64,000 nt of DNA from Pomacea canaliculata (Eukaryota; Mollusca; Gastropoda; Architaenioglossa; Ampullariidae), in NCBI RefSeq assembly GCF_003073045.1, contig NC_037601.1:4247872-4311871 (forward strand), in the 5' to 3' direction. The notes beneath the pieces were generated by a model. The model ran no database searches and had not been told where the DNA came from. It saw only the letters and a program-made list of their open reading frames with translations. The translations under genes and the position numbers were made by a program. Below, piece after piece: positions 53,434-64,000 of the stretch; the first letter of the stretch is position 1, and each line of letters starts with the position of its first letter.

Positions 53434-55200
53434 GTAACCCTGCCGCTTTCTACCAAAGATTAATGGCACGCGGCTTACATGTAAACGTTTGATTATTTTT
53501 TTTAAAGAGGTTCACTTATTTTAATTCCTCAGGAAGTTTTCTTTTGTGGTGATGAAGTGGTAGTGGCGGTGCTGGTGAGGAGATAACTGGGTGAAAAATA
53601 ATGAGATCTGCGAGGAAAAGGGAATAGGGGTGTCTGCGTGACTTCATACATACGAGTGTTATGTAGGTTTAGTATTTTCTCATGCTCTTTTTTTTTTTTT
53701 TAAATTTCATTCCAATTTTAAAATGCACCCGTTTAGCATGAAGAGTTGCTTGCAAACACAGTATGGGCCTGGGTCAGTTTCTCCCTCCCTCACTTGTTCT
53801 CTTTCTCTCCCTCACGAAAACGCAGAGAGAGAGAGAAACAAAATAAACGACTGGGAAAACCTCACAAATTATCATACTGATTGGAAAAGTTAAATGCTGC
53901 AAGTTTTTTTTAATACTGTTTTTTCAGGGCTTGCTCATGTGCTTTAGTCATTCTCAGCTCACAGTCGAGGGAAAGATACTGGTCGAGTACCCATTAGCGA
54001 GAATTTGTGAATATTAATAATAGTTTACTTATATGATCGTATCGCGGATTTAAACTGCGCCATTCTGGCAACCGCGCTGGAAGCAAAATACACAAACCGA
54101 AAGTGCAGGGCATCAACAAGCAGTTTGTTTTTTTTTTTTTTGGTCAACACGAAGGGTGCCTCACGCAGCGATGTAAAAGATAAAGTAACTTCCCTCGGAA
54201 AATAATTCCGCTCAATCCCTTTCAAAACCCGACCTGCAAAACTTGGAAAGGGAGAGAATCGTGGGCACCGAGGGCAGACTACCCCAGGCTGTGCTGTCCT
54301 GTTACAAATTGAAGCCTTGTCCTTCCAATACACTCTCCGCAGCCTCCAGGAATTGAGCTTATAAGGCTCGCCTTCGTCTGCGAGGTATTTTTTTCATTAG
54401 TAGTCGGCCATGTTGAGTTGTCCATTACCAGGTCATCACAGTCACCGAGCTCCTTGTCGTCTGCAACGCACTTCGTCAGCAAACCAAAGATAAGGAAATC
54501 TAAATCGAAACTTAAATACCATACAACTACTTGTACTTGTTTGGACGTGGGAGATGTGCTTGTCAAGTCATCCAACCGCTACCTCCACCCCACCCACACA
54601 CTCACATGTTCTCTCTCACACACAACACACAGGCACGCACTCAAGTGTGTTGTTTTTCAGTAAACAGGGTGGATTTTCCAGGTGTATCCGTTCAAATGCG
54701 GACGTTCCCGATAGTGCCTAATATCAAAGATTAATTTTTAAGACCCATCAGAACATTTCAAACAAGACTGGCAGACGTGTTTACGGTTTGAATGTTTACA
54801 ACATTTCTTCTTTCTTTTACCACAAGCAAACCAGAGTTGTGTACGATAAGAGGTGATGTTAAAAGTGTAGGTATCGTTCATATGCGTCTTTTGGTCAACT
54901 TCGCCGTTGTCATCCAAATCAGTGCAAAGTTTCAGCTTGAACAGGTGAGGGAAGCTGATCGAGAGCATTGAGGATATACGTGACGTGCTACAAGGTGACG
55001 TATTCGCCCCTTACAGTCTTTTGCCACAATGAGGACCATGTCATAGTCTTGCCCAGCATGGTTTTCACGCATTCTTTTTCACCCATCCCTCTTTTGCTGT
55101 TGTAGTTCTTTAGGGTATGACAAATTCCGTTAAACCAACTGGTTTAGTTTGTGTATCGCATATTCGTATCATAAAAGGTGAAACAAGATACAAGACGAAA
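53434..55200. other. Gene-poor sequence
   Basis: No exon is supported. It contains poly-T runs and a CA-rich stretch near 54597-54635. Confidence 0.45.
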
Positions 55201-55289
55201 AGTTCTCTTTGCCGCCAACGGCTCTCTGGCTTCCTCACGTCTCACTGTGTGGTCCCAGCGAGTTTCGTCAACGGTCGAATTTTCTGAAC

Positions 55290-55472
55290 GGCCCTCATGA
55301 CGTCATCCCCGAGAAAAGTGTTACGCGGCGGCGGCGCGGCGGTGGAGACAAAGGTTGTCGCGATCGTTCACAGAGCGATGGGCACTGAACCCTCTAGCAC
55401 GGCTCGTCTGTCAACACCAGTCTAGTCAAGTGTCCTTTGATGTGAAAGGTTCGAAGGTCAGTGTAAGCAGGT
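55290..55472 (+). promoter_or_regulatory. CpG-rich block with CRE and downstream splice donor (candidate promoter and 5' UTR exon)
   Basis: TGACGTCA lies at 55298-55305, then a GCGGCGGCGGCGC stretch near 55326. The GC-rich sequence ends AAGCAG followed by GTAAGCTG at about 55471. CRE, CpG density and a good donor together suggest a plus-strand first exon. It lies between the candidate exon at 53240-53433 and those near 60.6 kb, so it could be an internal promoter of the same unidentified gene. Confidence 0.35.
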
Positions 55473-56067
55473 AAGCTGCACTTGCAAGGGCCACACTGCA
55501 GATCGTCGGTTTGGCTTCAAAGACGGCGGGGATCTGTCTACTGTAGGATATTCCCACCTCTTGGAAGTGTGGCTCGATTTAATGGTTGAAACAATTTGTC
55601 TTATTGTGCACACAAGGGAGTCTTCTCACCTGGGATTGCACTCACAAGCTGTATTTACAAGTTGCTGAAGGACATTTCTGAACCCTGTGATTTTATATAT
55701 TTGGTCTTTTTTTTCCTCAGTTGTTCCTTTCGGTTTTTATCATTATTAGTATCCTTCTTTTTCGTCATCATCGTCGTTCGTTATCATTATCCTCATCTTC
55801 TTATGAATGTTGTACTTGTTTTTATTTTCTCACATTTTCCATCACTTGCTTAGCATTATTCTTGTATTCTAACTACCTCCCAGTGGTTATGAGTAAACTT
55901 AAACAAGAAACATTAGCAGTAATCTTCGGAAGGGGACTAATATCTACAGCTCCTTTACTGCGACCATTTGTTCCTGGTGGGGTTACTCAGACTGTAACTA
56001 TTATTTGCATTTGCTCTGTTTCCTGGCAACTTCTCCGGGTATTGTCCACTCTTCTCGCAAATTGCTT

Positions 56068-56200
56068 TCACAGAGCCACGCCCTCAGTCAGTGGAAGATC
56101 CGTGGTTTGCTCTGCATCTCCACAGGAGCACATTGGGAATGACACCAAGTGTATCTTCTGGTCATAGCTGTGCTTAGTCTTCACAGAAGTTGACTTTCGC
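56068..56200 (-). mobile_element. Fragment of a LINE C-terminal cysteine-rich region
   Basis: On the minus strand the peptide HSYDQKIHLVSFPMCSCGDA then EQTTDLPLTEGVAL resembles the segment after the RNase H/RT region of non-LTR retrotransposons, whose usual form is S-P-x-C-x-C-G-x-x-x-Q-T-x-E-H-x-L. The His that normally follows E is missing. The reading frame upstream is open but unrecognised. Confidence 0.5.
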
Positions 56201-57344
56201 GTTTTGACTAAAGAATCTTGACACAAATTCTTATCGTTTCTCAGATGATTGTTGATAAGTGTGATGCTGTTTTCACCATTAAGATATCCTCGACAAAGGC
56301 CTGGGTGCGCTAAGTCCGGATGTGTGAACTGTGAACCGTGAACTTTCTGTAGGCGCAGCAGCGCCACCGAAGGGTCGGGCGGTGAGATGACGGTCATGTT
56401 TATGCTTTGGGCGGTTACTCCTAGGTCTGGTCACACTATCTGGATGTAAACACATGACGGTGTTTATCTACTTCACTTTCAATTATCCCCAGTCGCACCT
56501 CTTGATCTTCCATTGTCATCCGTTGTGAGGGTAAACAGCTTAATGCCTTACATTTAGACGACCCTTCAGTTCAGTCGTCTGGTTCTGAAGTGTGTACATG
56601 GTGTCGGTTTTGTTGTACTTTATTGTTCCAATGAACATTTCATGTTTGAATCATGGATGTGTAATACAAGTTCGTGTTTGAATTTTATAAGCTTTTATGG
56701 AATATTGGTGTTTGACTGACGATGTATTTGGAAAATAAAGTCTTATAACGATCTCTTTCAGGAAACTACCGGTTAGTAAATGAACATTCACATGAAACCT
56801 TTATTTAATTTGTTTTCGTTATGAAGACAACCAGATGTCATGTTTTACATATATATATATGCGAGATCTCTCGAGGGCTTTGTGAAGCGATGTAAGACTT
56901 GCAACGATTGGCTGCCTCAACTCGCCACGTCGTGTGATTGTCTGGTGCGCATGCGCTGCCTGTCGGTCATGTCGTCTGCGTCAACGGTCAGGAAACAGAT
57001 GCAGCAACGAACGGTATAGTCGCGGTCCCCAATCCCTGAACCGAGTTTGTGCCTGCCGAGGATTTTCTAAGAGGAGGTGCAGCCTTCATCACCCATCTCT
57101 GGCTGGTGTTTATTTTGATTGCTGTCGCCTCGGGCCTGCACGTCGAGAAATAGCTACCCACATGTGGTCACGCATGGTCGTGTTTACTTCTCTAAGCAGG
57201 TCAGATGAATTCTATGTCGGCTTTCGGCAGACGTGTTTTTGTTAATTTTCTTTTTCTCACTGTCATCATTCTGTGTGTGCATCCGTTCGTGTGTGAGGTG
57301 TGTGTGTGGAGGGTGAGGGGGATTAACGTTTCAAGTCGAGCCAG

Positions 57345-57495
57345 CAGGGAGGCTATATCACGGCAAGGCAGCCAGCCCTGTAAACAGATCCCATGCAAGA
57401 ACAGCGTGCCCGAGACGAGAGCTGAACCCAGGACAGCCAGTCTTCGCTGTTTTGGTGACAGACGATACCGTTGCACCAACGGACCGCCCTACGTG
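57345..57495 (-). mobile_element. tRNA-derived SINE copy 3
   Basis: The minus strand gives an A-box-like GTTGGTGCAACGGTATCGTC, then B-box-like GGGTTCAGCTCTCGTCTCGG, GCACGCTGTTCTTGCATGGG, TTTACAGGGCTGG and GCCTTGCCGTGATATAGCC. This is the best preserved of the three copies of this family in the window. Confidence 0.65.
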
Positions 57496-59430
57496 TGTGA
57501 GATAGAGAGAACAAAGGAAAGAGGAAAGGGAGGGTAAGAGCAAACAATTAGCTGGACAAGGACATATAGACGGCAGACTAGGGTAGCTGCTGTAACCCCT
57601 GGAGTAGTTATGTGGAATGTCAGGTGCCGTCCAGCGGATTTCGCTTACTTAGCTCTACATCAAAAGAAGGCACCAAGACCGTGACCTTTCGTTGCATAAA
57701 AAGGAAAGCGATGAAGGAAGCTTTGAGCCGCATTCTGCTGCTTTCTCGGAAGCAGTTTAGCAGACTATGTATTTCTAACACCATCTCACTCCTAGCTTGT
57801 GAGCTTCCTCGCCAACGTAGAAGTGTCTAGTCAGCTCGGATAGAAGGTTTCAATACCTCGGAGGTTAGCCTGGAGGAGAAACAAAGAGGGAGCCAGGTCA
57901 CCCACCTTCCGTTCTGCCTCAGGTGTAGTCATGTTTGGCGGCGTCTCTGGTTCAGACTTGTTACCATGGTGAAGGAGCGGCACATGACGGACACGTGTGT
58001 GCAGAATGTAGGCCTTCGGGGTGCCCGTGTGTTTCTTTAGTTTCACCTCTCACAGGCTGGCGTTTGTTTGGCAAAACTTGCTGACTACACCGACTGAGCT
58101 TCCGAAACATACCCCTGGCAGATTTCCGGGTGTGATCTTACCCTGCCAAAGAGACCTGAGGGAAGGGGGATTACAAGGAAATTAAGATCAGCTGCTACAG
58201 TCCTTCAGGGCTTCTCTGCTGTCGAGTTCATTTCGTATTGGGAACTGTTTTGAGGTTTCCTATAGATATCTATTGTGTCAGAGGGCATGTAAAGGCTTGC
58301 AAAGTGCTAAATATATATATAACCACAGGAAATATGTCAAAGCATAGGATTAGATGTTTGAAGTTTTCAAGGGAGGTCACGAGGTCATTGAAATCCTGTG
58401 GGAGCGTGTTTCTACAAACATTTCCATTGAAAGAAGAGGCACTTATCTCGGGGTTGGTTGGTTTTTTTGTGGGTGTTTTTTTTTTTTCTCACGCCTCGCT
58501 ATCCTCAGTTGCATTTTGCCACCAAGTGCCTTCACTTAGCTAAGAGCATGAGGTAGAGGAGTGGATTACATGCCTTGTCTCCCTATGGATTTTCGTTGTA
58601 ATGTCAAACGTAGGTCCCCACATGTGATACACAGGTTCTTGCTTTATTTTCTAACGCCTCCCGCATCAGGATTATTGGTACTGCCGCTGTAAAGTAAACG
58701 ATAAAAAAGATTCATCGCGATCATTCTTATCATCATCGTCATCATCTTAAGTCGTCACCCGGACCTTCTTAACCTTTTCTTTGCATCCACACACACTATG
58801 CCAAGTGTTGTGTCTCCTCGTCAGCTACACGTGCGCATGATCATTGGTTCTAAAAAACAAAAACCAATTGTTTTACAACATAACAGACTCATCTGTTTCG
58901 CTTCTTTACAAGGCTGGAAGAAATGTATTTGCCATTTTCGTATTATCATCAGTTTTCAACTGTCACTTTCTGACTCTGTGTTTTATGTGGGGTTTGGGGT
59001 GGGTGGATGAAAAAGCACTGCGACCGTCACTTTGACAGCGATGTTTTTAAAAGTGCAAGTCTATAAATAGCTTCGCAGGATGCTGGTGTCCTATGGGATT
59101 GTTTTCGCTGAGGGCAAGGGAATTGGGAGGGGATGTTAGTTCAGATCAAAGCCATATCCACGTCCGACAAGGCAAGTTATGCTAATTAACACATTAATCG
59201 CAGTCTCTTTATGTACACATCAAAGATCCTGATTTCATCGAGTTTTTTAATGTCTTTTTGAAATATCCTTTTTCTAATTGTCATTCAAGGAATAAACAGC
59301 AACTTATCTACAGTCTTCTCACTTTGTCGCCAAGCTCGCATTGACTAAATGGTTGTGAGTCATTCTTTGTGGTGTGGAGGTGTGTGTCAGTCGTGGTACT
59401 TTTTTATAAGTGTAAATGTATTATGTATGA
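57496..59430. other. Gene-poor sequence
   Basis: No exon is supported. Short frames on both strands overlap and have no recognisable content. Confidence 0.45.
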
Positions 59431-59447
59431 GAGAATCGGGAAGAGGA

Positions 59448-59515
59448 TAGCCGAGTAGCTACAACACTAGTATCTGAAAACAGATGCGCTCCTATTCGAA
59501 TACCCGTGTGGTGCA
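59448..59515 (+). mobile_element. tRNA-like SINE head
   Basis: GATAGCCGAGTAGCTACAAC (A-box region) is followed after about 20 bases by TATTCGAATACCC (B-box region). Spacing and sequence are tRNA-like, but no complete cloverleaf with a paired acceptor stem is evident, so this is a SINE head or tRNA relic. Confidence 0.4.
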
Positions 59516-60588
59516 GCTACCTTCCCCGCAAGAAGGGAATAGGTACCAGACTCCAGAGAGGGATGTAAAAAAGTAGCGCATCGAGGGGTGGTGAAGATAG
59601 ACACCTCACAAAAAGCTGGTTCCTGGAAACACCTTCTAACGACCTGAAGGAAAAAAAAAAATAAAGATTGAGGGATGACCTATACCTTAGATATAAGGTG
59701 CGTCTATGAGCGGTGTGTGTATGGGGTGGTAGGGGTGTTTGTGAGAGAGAGTTTATGTTCACACAGGCAGCCTGCGATCCTTTTGACAACTGAAGGTCAG
59801 ATGCCAATCGCGGTCTGTGCCCCAGCATCACCAGCAACAGTCTACCTGACGTACGGAAGACAACCTGACGACACGCTCAAGTCATCCATTAACGACATCC
59901 AGGAACCCCGATAGCCTTATTATCTATATATATTCTGACGCCAATCTGACGTACAGACGTCAAAATCTACTCTGCTTCTCTCGAAACTTTCGTCAGTTTC
60001 TGAACATTTGGAAAATGAGCAACTGGCTCCCTGAGCATCCAAGGTCACAGTTTTGCCGTTGGTGATGGAAAGTCGTCCAAGGTTGTGTGGGGCACCCAGT
60101 GCACTCTGCTGACCTACTTAGTCCTCTGTGTTAACTTTTCTTCGTGTGTGACGCGGAGAAGACCACGGGTCACTGCAGTCTGGATGACGACCAACTGTCC
60201 CTATCCACTCGCCTACAGAGATCGTAAATAGAACACGGTATTGGCTGCCACTTCCAGGTCAACGACATTTCCCTACCCAACACCACACCCTCACTAGTCT
60301 GTCCTCCTGTTTGTCTAGCGTTGCCGACCTCCCCCCTTCATCTCCTACTGGCCTAGTGAACACATCAGTGAACACTTGTTCAAACTTGATGAAGGAGGCT
60401 GCTGGCTTGGGCTGCACGCATCAGAAGCCCAGAAAGGACTGTAAACAACCCCAGAGCTTTGTTCGCGATGTGTATCAATCTAGAAAGTTTGCCAGGAGTT
60501 TAGAATCATGTCAATGAATTTTTTCTTTCAGTTCTGCAGATAAATACCACTTAACCCCGTACATGCACAGTTTTGTCCCTGTTCATAG

Positions 60589-60755
60589 TGCTGAACATCT
60601 CAGGTGAGAACCAGGAGACAAATTTGTGGAAGCGGGACTACGCCAGCCTTGACGTGTCCTCCCATACAAGGCTGACGCGCCGGCGACCGTTGGCGGCTCC
60701 CCGCGAGCGGAGGAGAACGGGAGGCCCCCCTACAGTTGCGCACAGACTAGTGTAA
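60589..60755 (+). CDS. Candidate 3' coding exon, basic C-terminal tail
   Basis: An acceptor (TTTTGTCCCTGTTCATAG) opens a frame reading LNISGENQETNLWKRDYASL, then DVSSHTRLTRRRPLAAP and a basic end, with a stop at 60753-60755. Third positions are mostly G or C, as in the candidate exons at 46 and 53 kb. A donor-like GTAAAG overlaps the stop, so the exon may end before it. An alternative upstream exon at 60532-60603 (acceptor TTTTTTCTTTCAG, donor CAG/GTGAGA) would overlap this one; only one of the two can be right in a given transcript. Confidence 0.3.
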
Positions 60756-61165
60756 AGCGTGCGGTGTGTGCATGGGTTTTGTTTATCCGAGCAGTCGCCT
60801 CATCAGTGCCGTGTTTCTGTTTCGTTTCTTCTTCCGACCTGAATTGTTTTCTTCTTCTTTCTTGGATGAACTGTTCACTAAGGTTTTACGACCGCACGGA
60901 GCATTAGGCACACCTGATTTGTTGAGATCACCGAGCGTGGGTTGCAGGTGTCATAGAGAACAGGATAGTGCTTACTTTCCATCAGAAACCTGTGCAGGTG
61001 AGTTTGAATCTACCTGTAACATTTCAGACAAGGCGTAAAATGCAGGTGTTTTAGTTTGGCGTGTTACTGCTCTATGAATAGTTTGTCGATGTTGTTTTCT
61101 AAACTACAATGAAATATATAAACGGTGTTTTTAATGAATACAGACCAAATTGTTACAAAATATAG

Positions 61166-61351
61166 ACCAAATCTCGAGTGGCTTCAGTAGATATTAGCAA
61201 AATGTTGGACAGATGTGAAGAAAAGCTGTGTGAGGGCCTTTTGGTGAGAGTGGGTGTGTACTTGTGTTGTGAGTGCTGGCTAGCTGTTTGCCCTTCTATT
61301 GATCGCTCACATACCATCGAGGAGGCCGAGTCGCTACAGAATGCAGGCCAG
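61166..61351 (+). CDS. Candidate exon of an unidentified gene
   Basis: After an AATATAG acceptor, one frame is open for 62 codons to a good donor (GGCCAG then GTGAGG at 61352). The peptide includes TKSRVASVDISKMLDRCEEK, LCEGLLVRVGVYLCCECW and SIDRSHTIEEAESLQNAGQ. It looks protein-like, with phase 0 at both ends, but no family is recognised. The acceptor lacks a clear pyrimidine tract. Confidence 0.3.
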
Positions 61352-61399
61352 GTGAGGAGTGGGAGGGGGACGAAAATGATATGTGGAGGGGGGAAACAG

Positions 61400-64000
61400 A
61401 GGGGATGAGAGTCGATTCTACCGGATGAGCTTGTCCTCACGTTGGAACAGCGCATGCGTTGTTTTTGCCTTTAGAAGAACTGAACTCGTCTCGATCTATC
61501 AGTTCCCGGATGTACTTGGTAGGATAGCTGTCTACACTCGTCGCGTTCTTTCAAGTTCCTAGTAGGTCAGTGTTTGGCGCGCGGCATCAGGTATAGCCGT
61601 ACCGTGGTGTGGGCATGCGCAACATCCAACATGCTTCAAATCGATCAGTTCTAGAGTTGCAAATCCTGACTTTGGTTTCGACAACAGATGTTATGCGAAC
61701 ATGTTTTATTGAAAGATGATGTGTTTATTCCCACCTAGCATTCGATCGACACCAGATCATCCAAGTGCATGAACAAGAGGTGACACACGTCATCAGTCAT
61801 TTCGTGGTCAGTTGCTTCTTAGAACCACTAGAGAGAGGATAGAGAGAAGGGGTAGAGAGAGATTTCAAGTGTGGTGTTCTGATCACGCCTGGGACCACAC
61901 ACACTTCTCTCGGCACGTGACGAGCTTTCAAAGGTCGTCCGTTTTCCCCTCGGGTCTTCCCTTCATTGACCCTTCTCCACTCACATACCGCACTCGGAGT
62001 GCACCTTTACTTTGCACCGGCAGGTGAGCAATATTGTTGAGGGTTACCAAATAATAATAATATATTTCCAATGAGCCTTTCCCCAGCTCAACTGGGATCA
62101 AAGCGCTTTATGTACTTGCAAGAGCACATCCGTTTTCTTGAACACGTACGCGCGCACACATACACTCAGTGACACAAAGACAGATATCGAGCATGATGTT
62201 ATGTGGTCTGTACGTGTTGTCTGCGCATAATAACCAACACATGTATACTCAAGTGTCATAGGTGTAATAATTTGCGATGCTCTTGCCTTGCGCATCTCTA
62301 TGCGGTTGAAAAACAAGATAATCACGAGACTTTTCAGCTCGGCACAGTCAGTGATCCGTGTCCGCTAGCTACGAGCTACTGAGGTCCCCACTTTGATGTT
62401 GCCGAGGGTGGGCTTGGAAAAGGAGAAATGCATCTCATTGATGACAGTGATGAAGGTGATTCGGGTGTGCGTTGTGTGTGTGTGCGTGCGCTGCGAGAAC
62501 CCATGTAGGTAGGGAGGCAAAGAAAGAATTAATGCGTAAATGAGTTGATGGAACTCGGGATTAGGGATCAAGCGTGACCCATTGACCTCTTTCAGTTTGT
62601 TTAACGAATGTAACAGCTGCCTTAGATATTTGAGCTGTGATTGATGGCGGTCTACAACTCGGTGTGTGTGCCAACATTTGTTTTACATTGTAGCTAGTAT
62701 GTTTTGCTGTGGTTAATATTGTCTAATATGTTTGATTGAGATTATATTAAGCCTGTCAAGGAAAACGAAATTGCTTAAATTTGACACCAGCACGAAGCAG
62801 CCAGAGCATTAATCATGTCAACGGACAGCTGTAAATGTCAAAACGCGCTGTTAATGCTCAGTCGTTGACATCGTGACCGGAATTGTAAAAATGAAATTGC
62901 TTGTCATGCGATGCTTGTGGTCGCACGTGGTTTGCACGCATGGAGAAACTTTGCTCAGCACATGCGCTCCGAATATAGCCTTGCCGTTGTTCATCAGCTT
63001 GTTTGTTTTTTTTATCATCAGTGTCCTTTTATTTTCTTGGCGAGTTCAGAAAGGCTATGAGAACAGGTTGCAGTTAAAGACCTACCTAATTGGAAGCTGA
63101 CATTGAGCTCTAAAGTTGCTGGAATTTTCAGACAAGTTACAAGCGCCGTATTTCAAAAATGCGTTTCGAATTGTTAACGGGGATTTTTTCTTTTTTTAAT
63201 TTTGGAAAGGAAATAAGTATTTTCATTTTCAAATGAGTGTGTTCATGGCAAATATATTTATCAGTCGGGTGAGCTGCTTGCGTCATCAAGACGGCCTTTA
63301 GGTCCGTCCGACGACCGGACTATATTTGCGAACAGGATAGTGCCGTCTAGTCTGTTTTTCTTTCTGTCTGTCCTTGAGACTGAAAAAAGGAAGTTTCTCG
63401 GCGACTTTCCCGATTCTTGGCTCGTCCTCCTGCAGCTTGCTACATTCTATCTTGGTGGCTATTGGGTAGTTTTCACATAATCACGTGACCTATCGAAAAA
63501 AGGCTTTCAGAAGGATCCTCCTACTTGCCGCAATGAGTTTGTTCTTTTAGGGGTAAAAAAATTTTTAAAAAAAGATGGCTGTTAAGCTGCCATGTATCTG
63601 TGTGCCGATGTAATTAACTAATGGGTAGTACTCCCGTCAGCTTAGGTTTGCTAGGACCCGCCTCTTTGCGATTACTTAGGGAAAACTCTTCCCCACTCCT
63701 TGCAGATGTATTGAGCAATGCCGTGTTATGACCACGTAAAATATCGCACGGAATCGTAAGAGCTGATGCCACTCTTGATTTGGGCTGCAGCAGTTTTTTG
63801 TTTTGTTTTGTGTTTTTTTGTGGGTTTTTTACCCTGGTTGATTTCGAGGAAAACATACATCAGAACTCTGTGTGAAAACACTTTGTTTTTTTTGTTTTTT
63901 TCTCGTTGAAGAAACTTTTTTTATGTCGATGTTGACTTTGATATATAGCAGCAGATTGGAAAGCTGCGGATTGCAGGAAAAAATATTGTAACTTTGAGCT
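61400..64000. other. Gene-poor right end of the window
   Basis: It contains a repeat fragment (about 62050-62112, AAT run then CAAAGCGCTTTATG), CA/GT runs near 62150 and 62465, and poly-T near 63870-63900. No exon is supported. Confidence 0.45.

Noticed and set aside
55721..56167. 148-codon plus-strand open frame, the longest in the window
   Set aside because: It lacks an early ATG (first at about 55890) and starts in a T-rich hydrophobic run. Its 3' end overlaps the minus-strand LINE fragment in antisense. No domain is recognised.

Overview
The window is eukaryotic nuclear DNA. It shows GT-AG introns, AT-rich intergenic sequence, LINE, SINE and MITE remnants, and no prokaryotic gene packing. 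The gene families and repeat types fit an animal, most likely a lophotrochozoan and probably a gastropod mollusc; that placement is inference. All coding calls come from reading splice sites and frames by eye.

The left 28 kb is gene-bearing and AT-rich. From left to right it holds: (1) the C-terminal half of a meckelin gene (TMEM67, + strand, nine coding exons, stop at 6281), which enters from outside the window; (2) a tiny three-exon gene for a 55-residue STMP1-like (DUF4535) mitochondrial microprotein (+ strand, 8946-9778); (3) a single-pass membrane protein with half an LDL-receptor class A module outside and two PPxY motifs inside (- strand, 19615-16398, signal-peptide exon not located); (4) a complete five-exon flavin-containing monooxygenase (- strand, 28345-23930, 431 residues). 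These genes have unrelated functions and show no sign of co-regulation. Between and inside them lie an 8-bp-duplicated hAT-type MITE (6757-6961), two decayed copies of one non-LTR retrotransposon family in opposite orientations (about 3350-4085 and 12240-12705), and a 400-bp palindromic TTAA-flanked MITE (22288-22687).

The right 35 kb (28.5-64 kb) is gene-poor, with more CpG-containing stretches, microsatellites, a G-rich minisatellite and tRNA-derived SINE copies. No gene there is recognised with confidence. Several isolated blocks look like real coding exons by frame, splice sites and GC-rich third positions: 46041-46286 and 53240-53433 on + (in phase with one another, the second with a mid-exon frame break), 60589-60755 and 61166-61351 on +, and 45385-45610 and about 41137-41342 on -. 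They may belong to one or more large genes with long introns. Two CRE plus YY1-like clusters (about 40.5 and 48.2 kb) and a CpG-rich CRE block with a splice donor (about 55.3 kb) are candidate promoters.

I found no convincing novel biological system. The best leads are the unidentified + strand exon series, the half-LDLa/PPxY receptor-like protein and the palindromic MITE.
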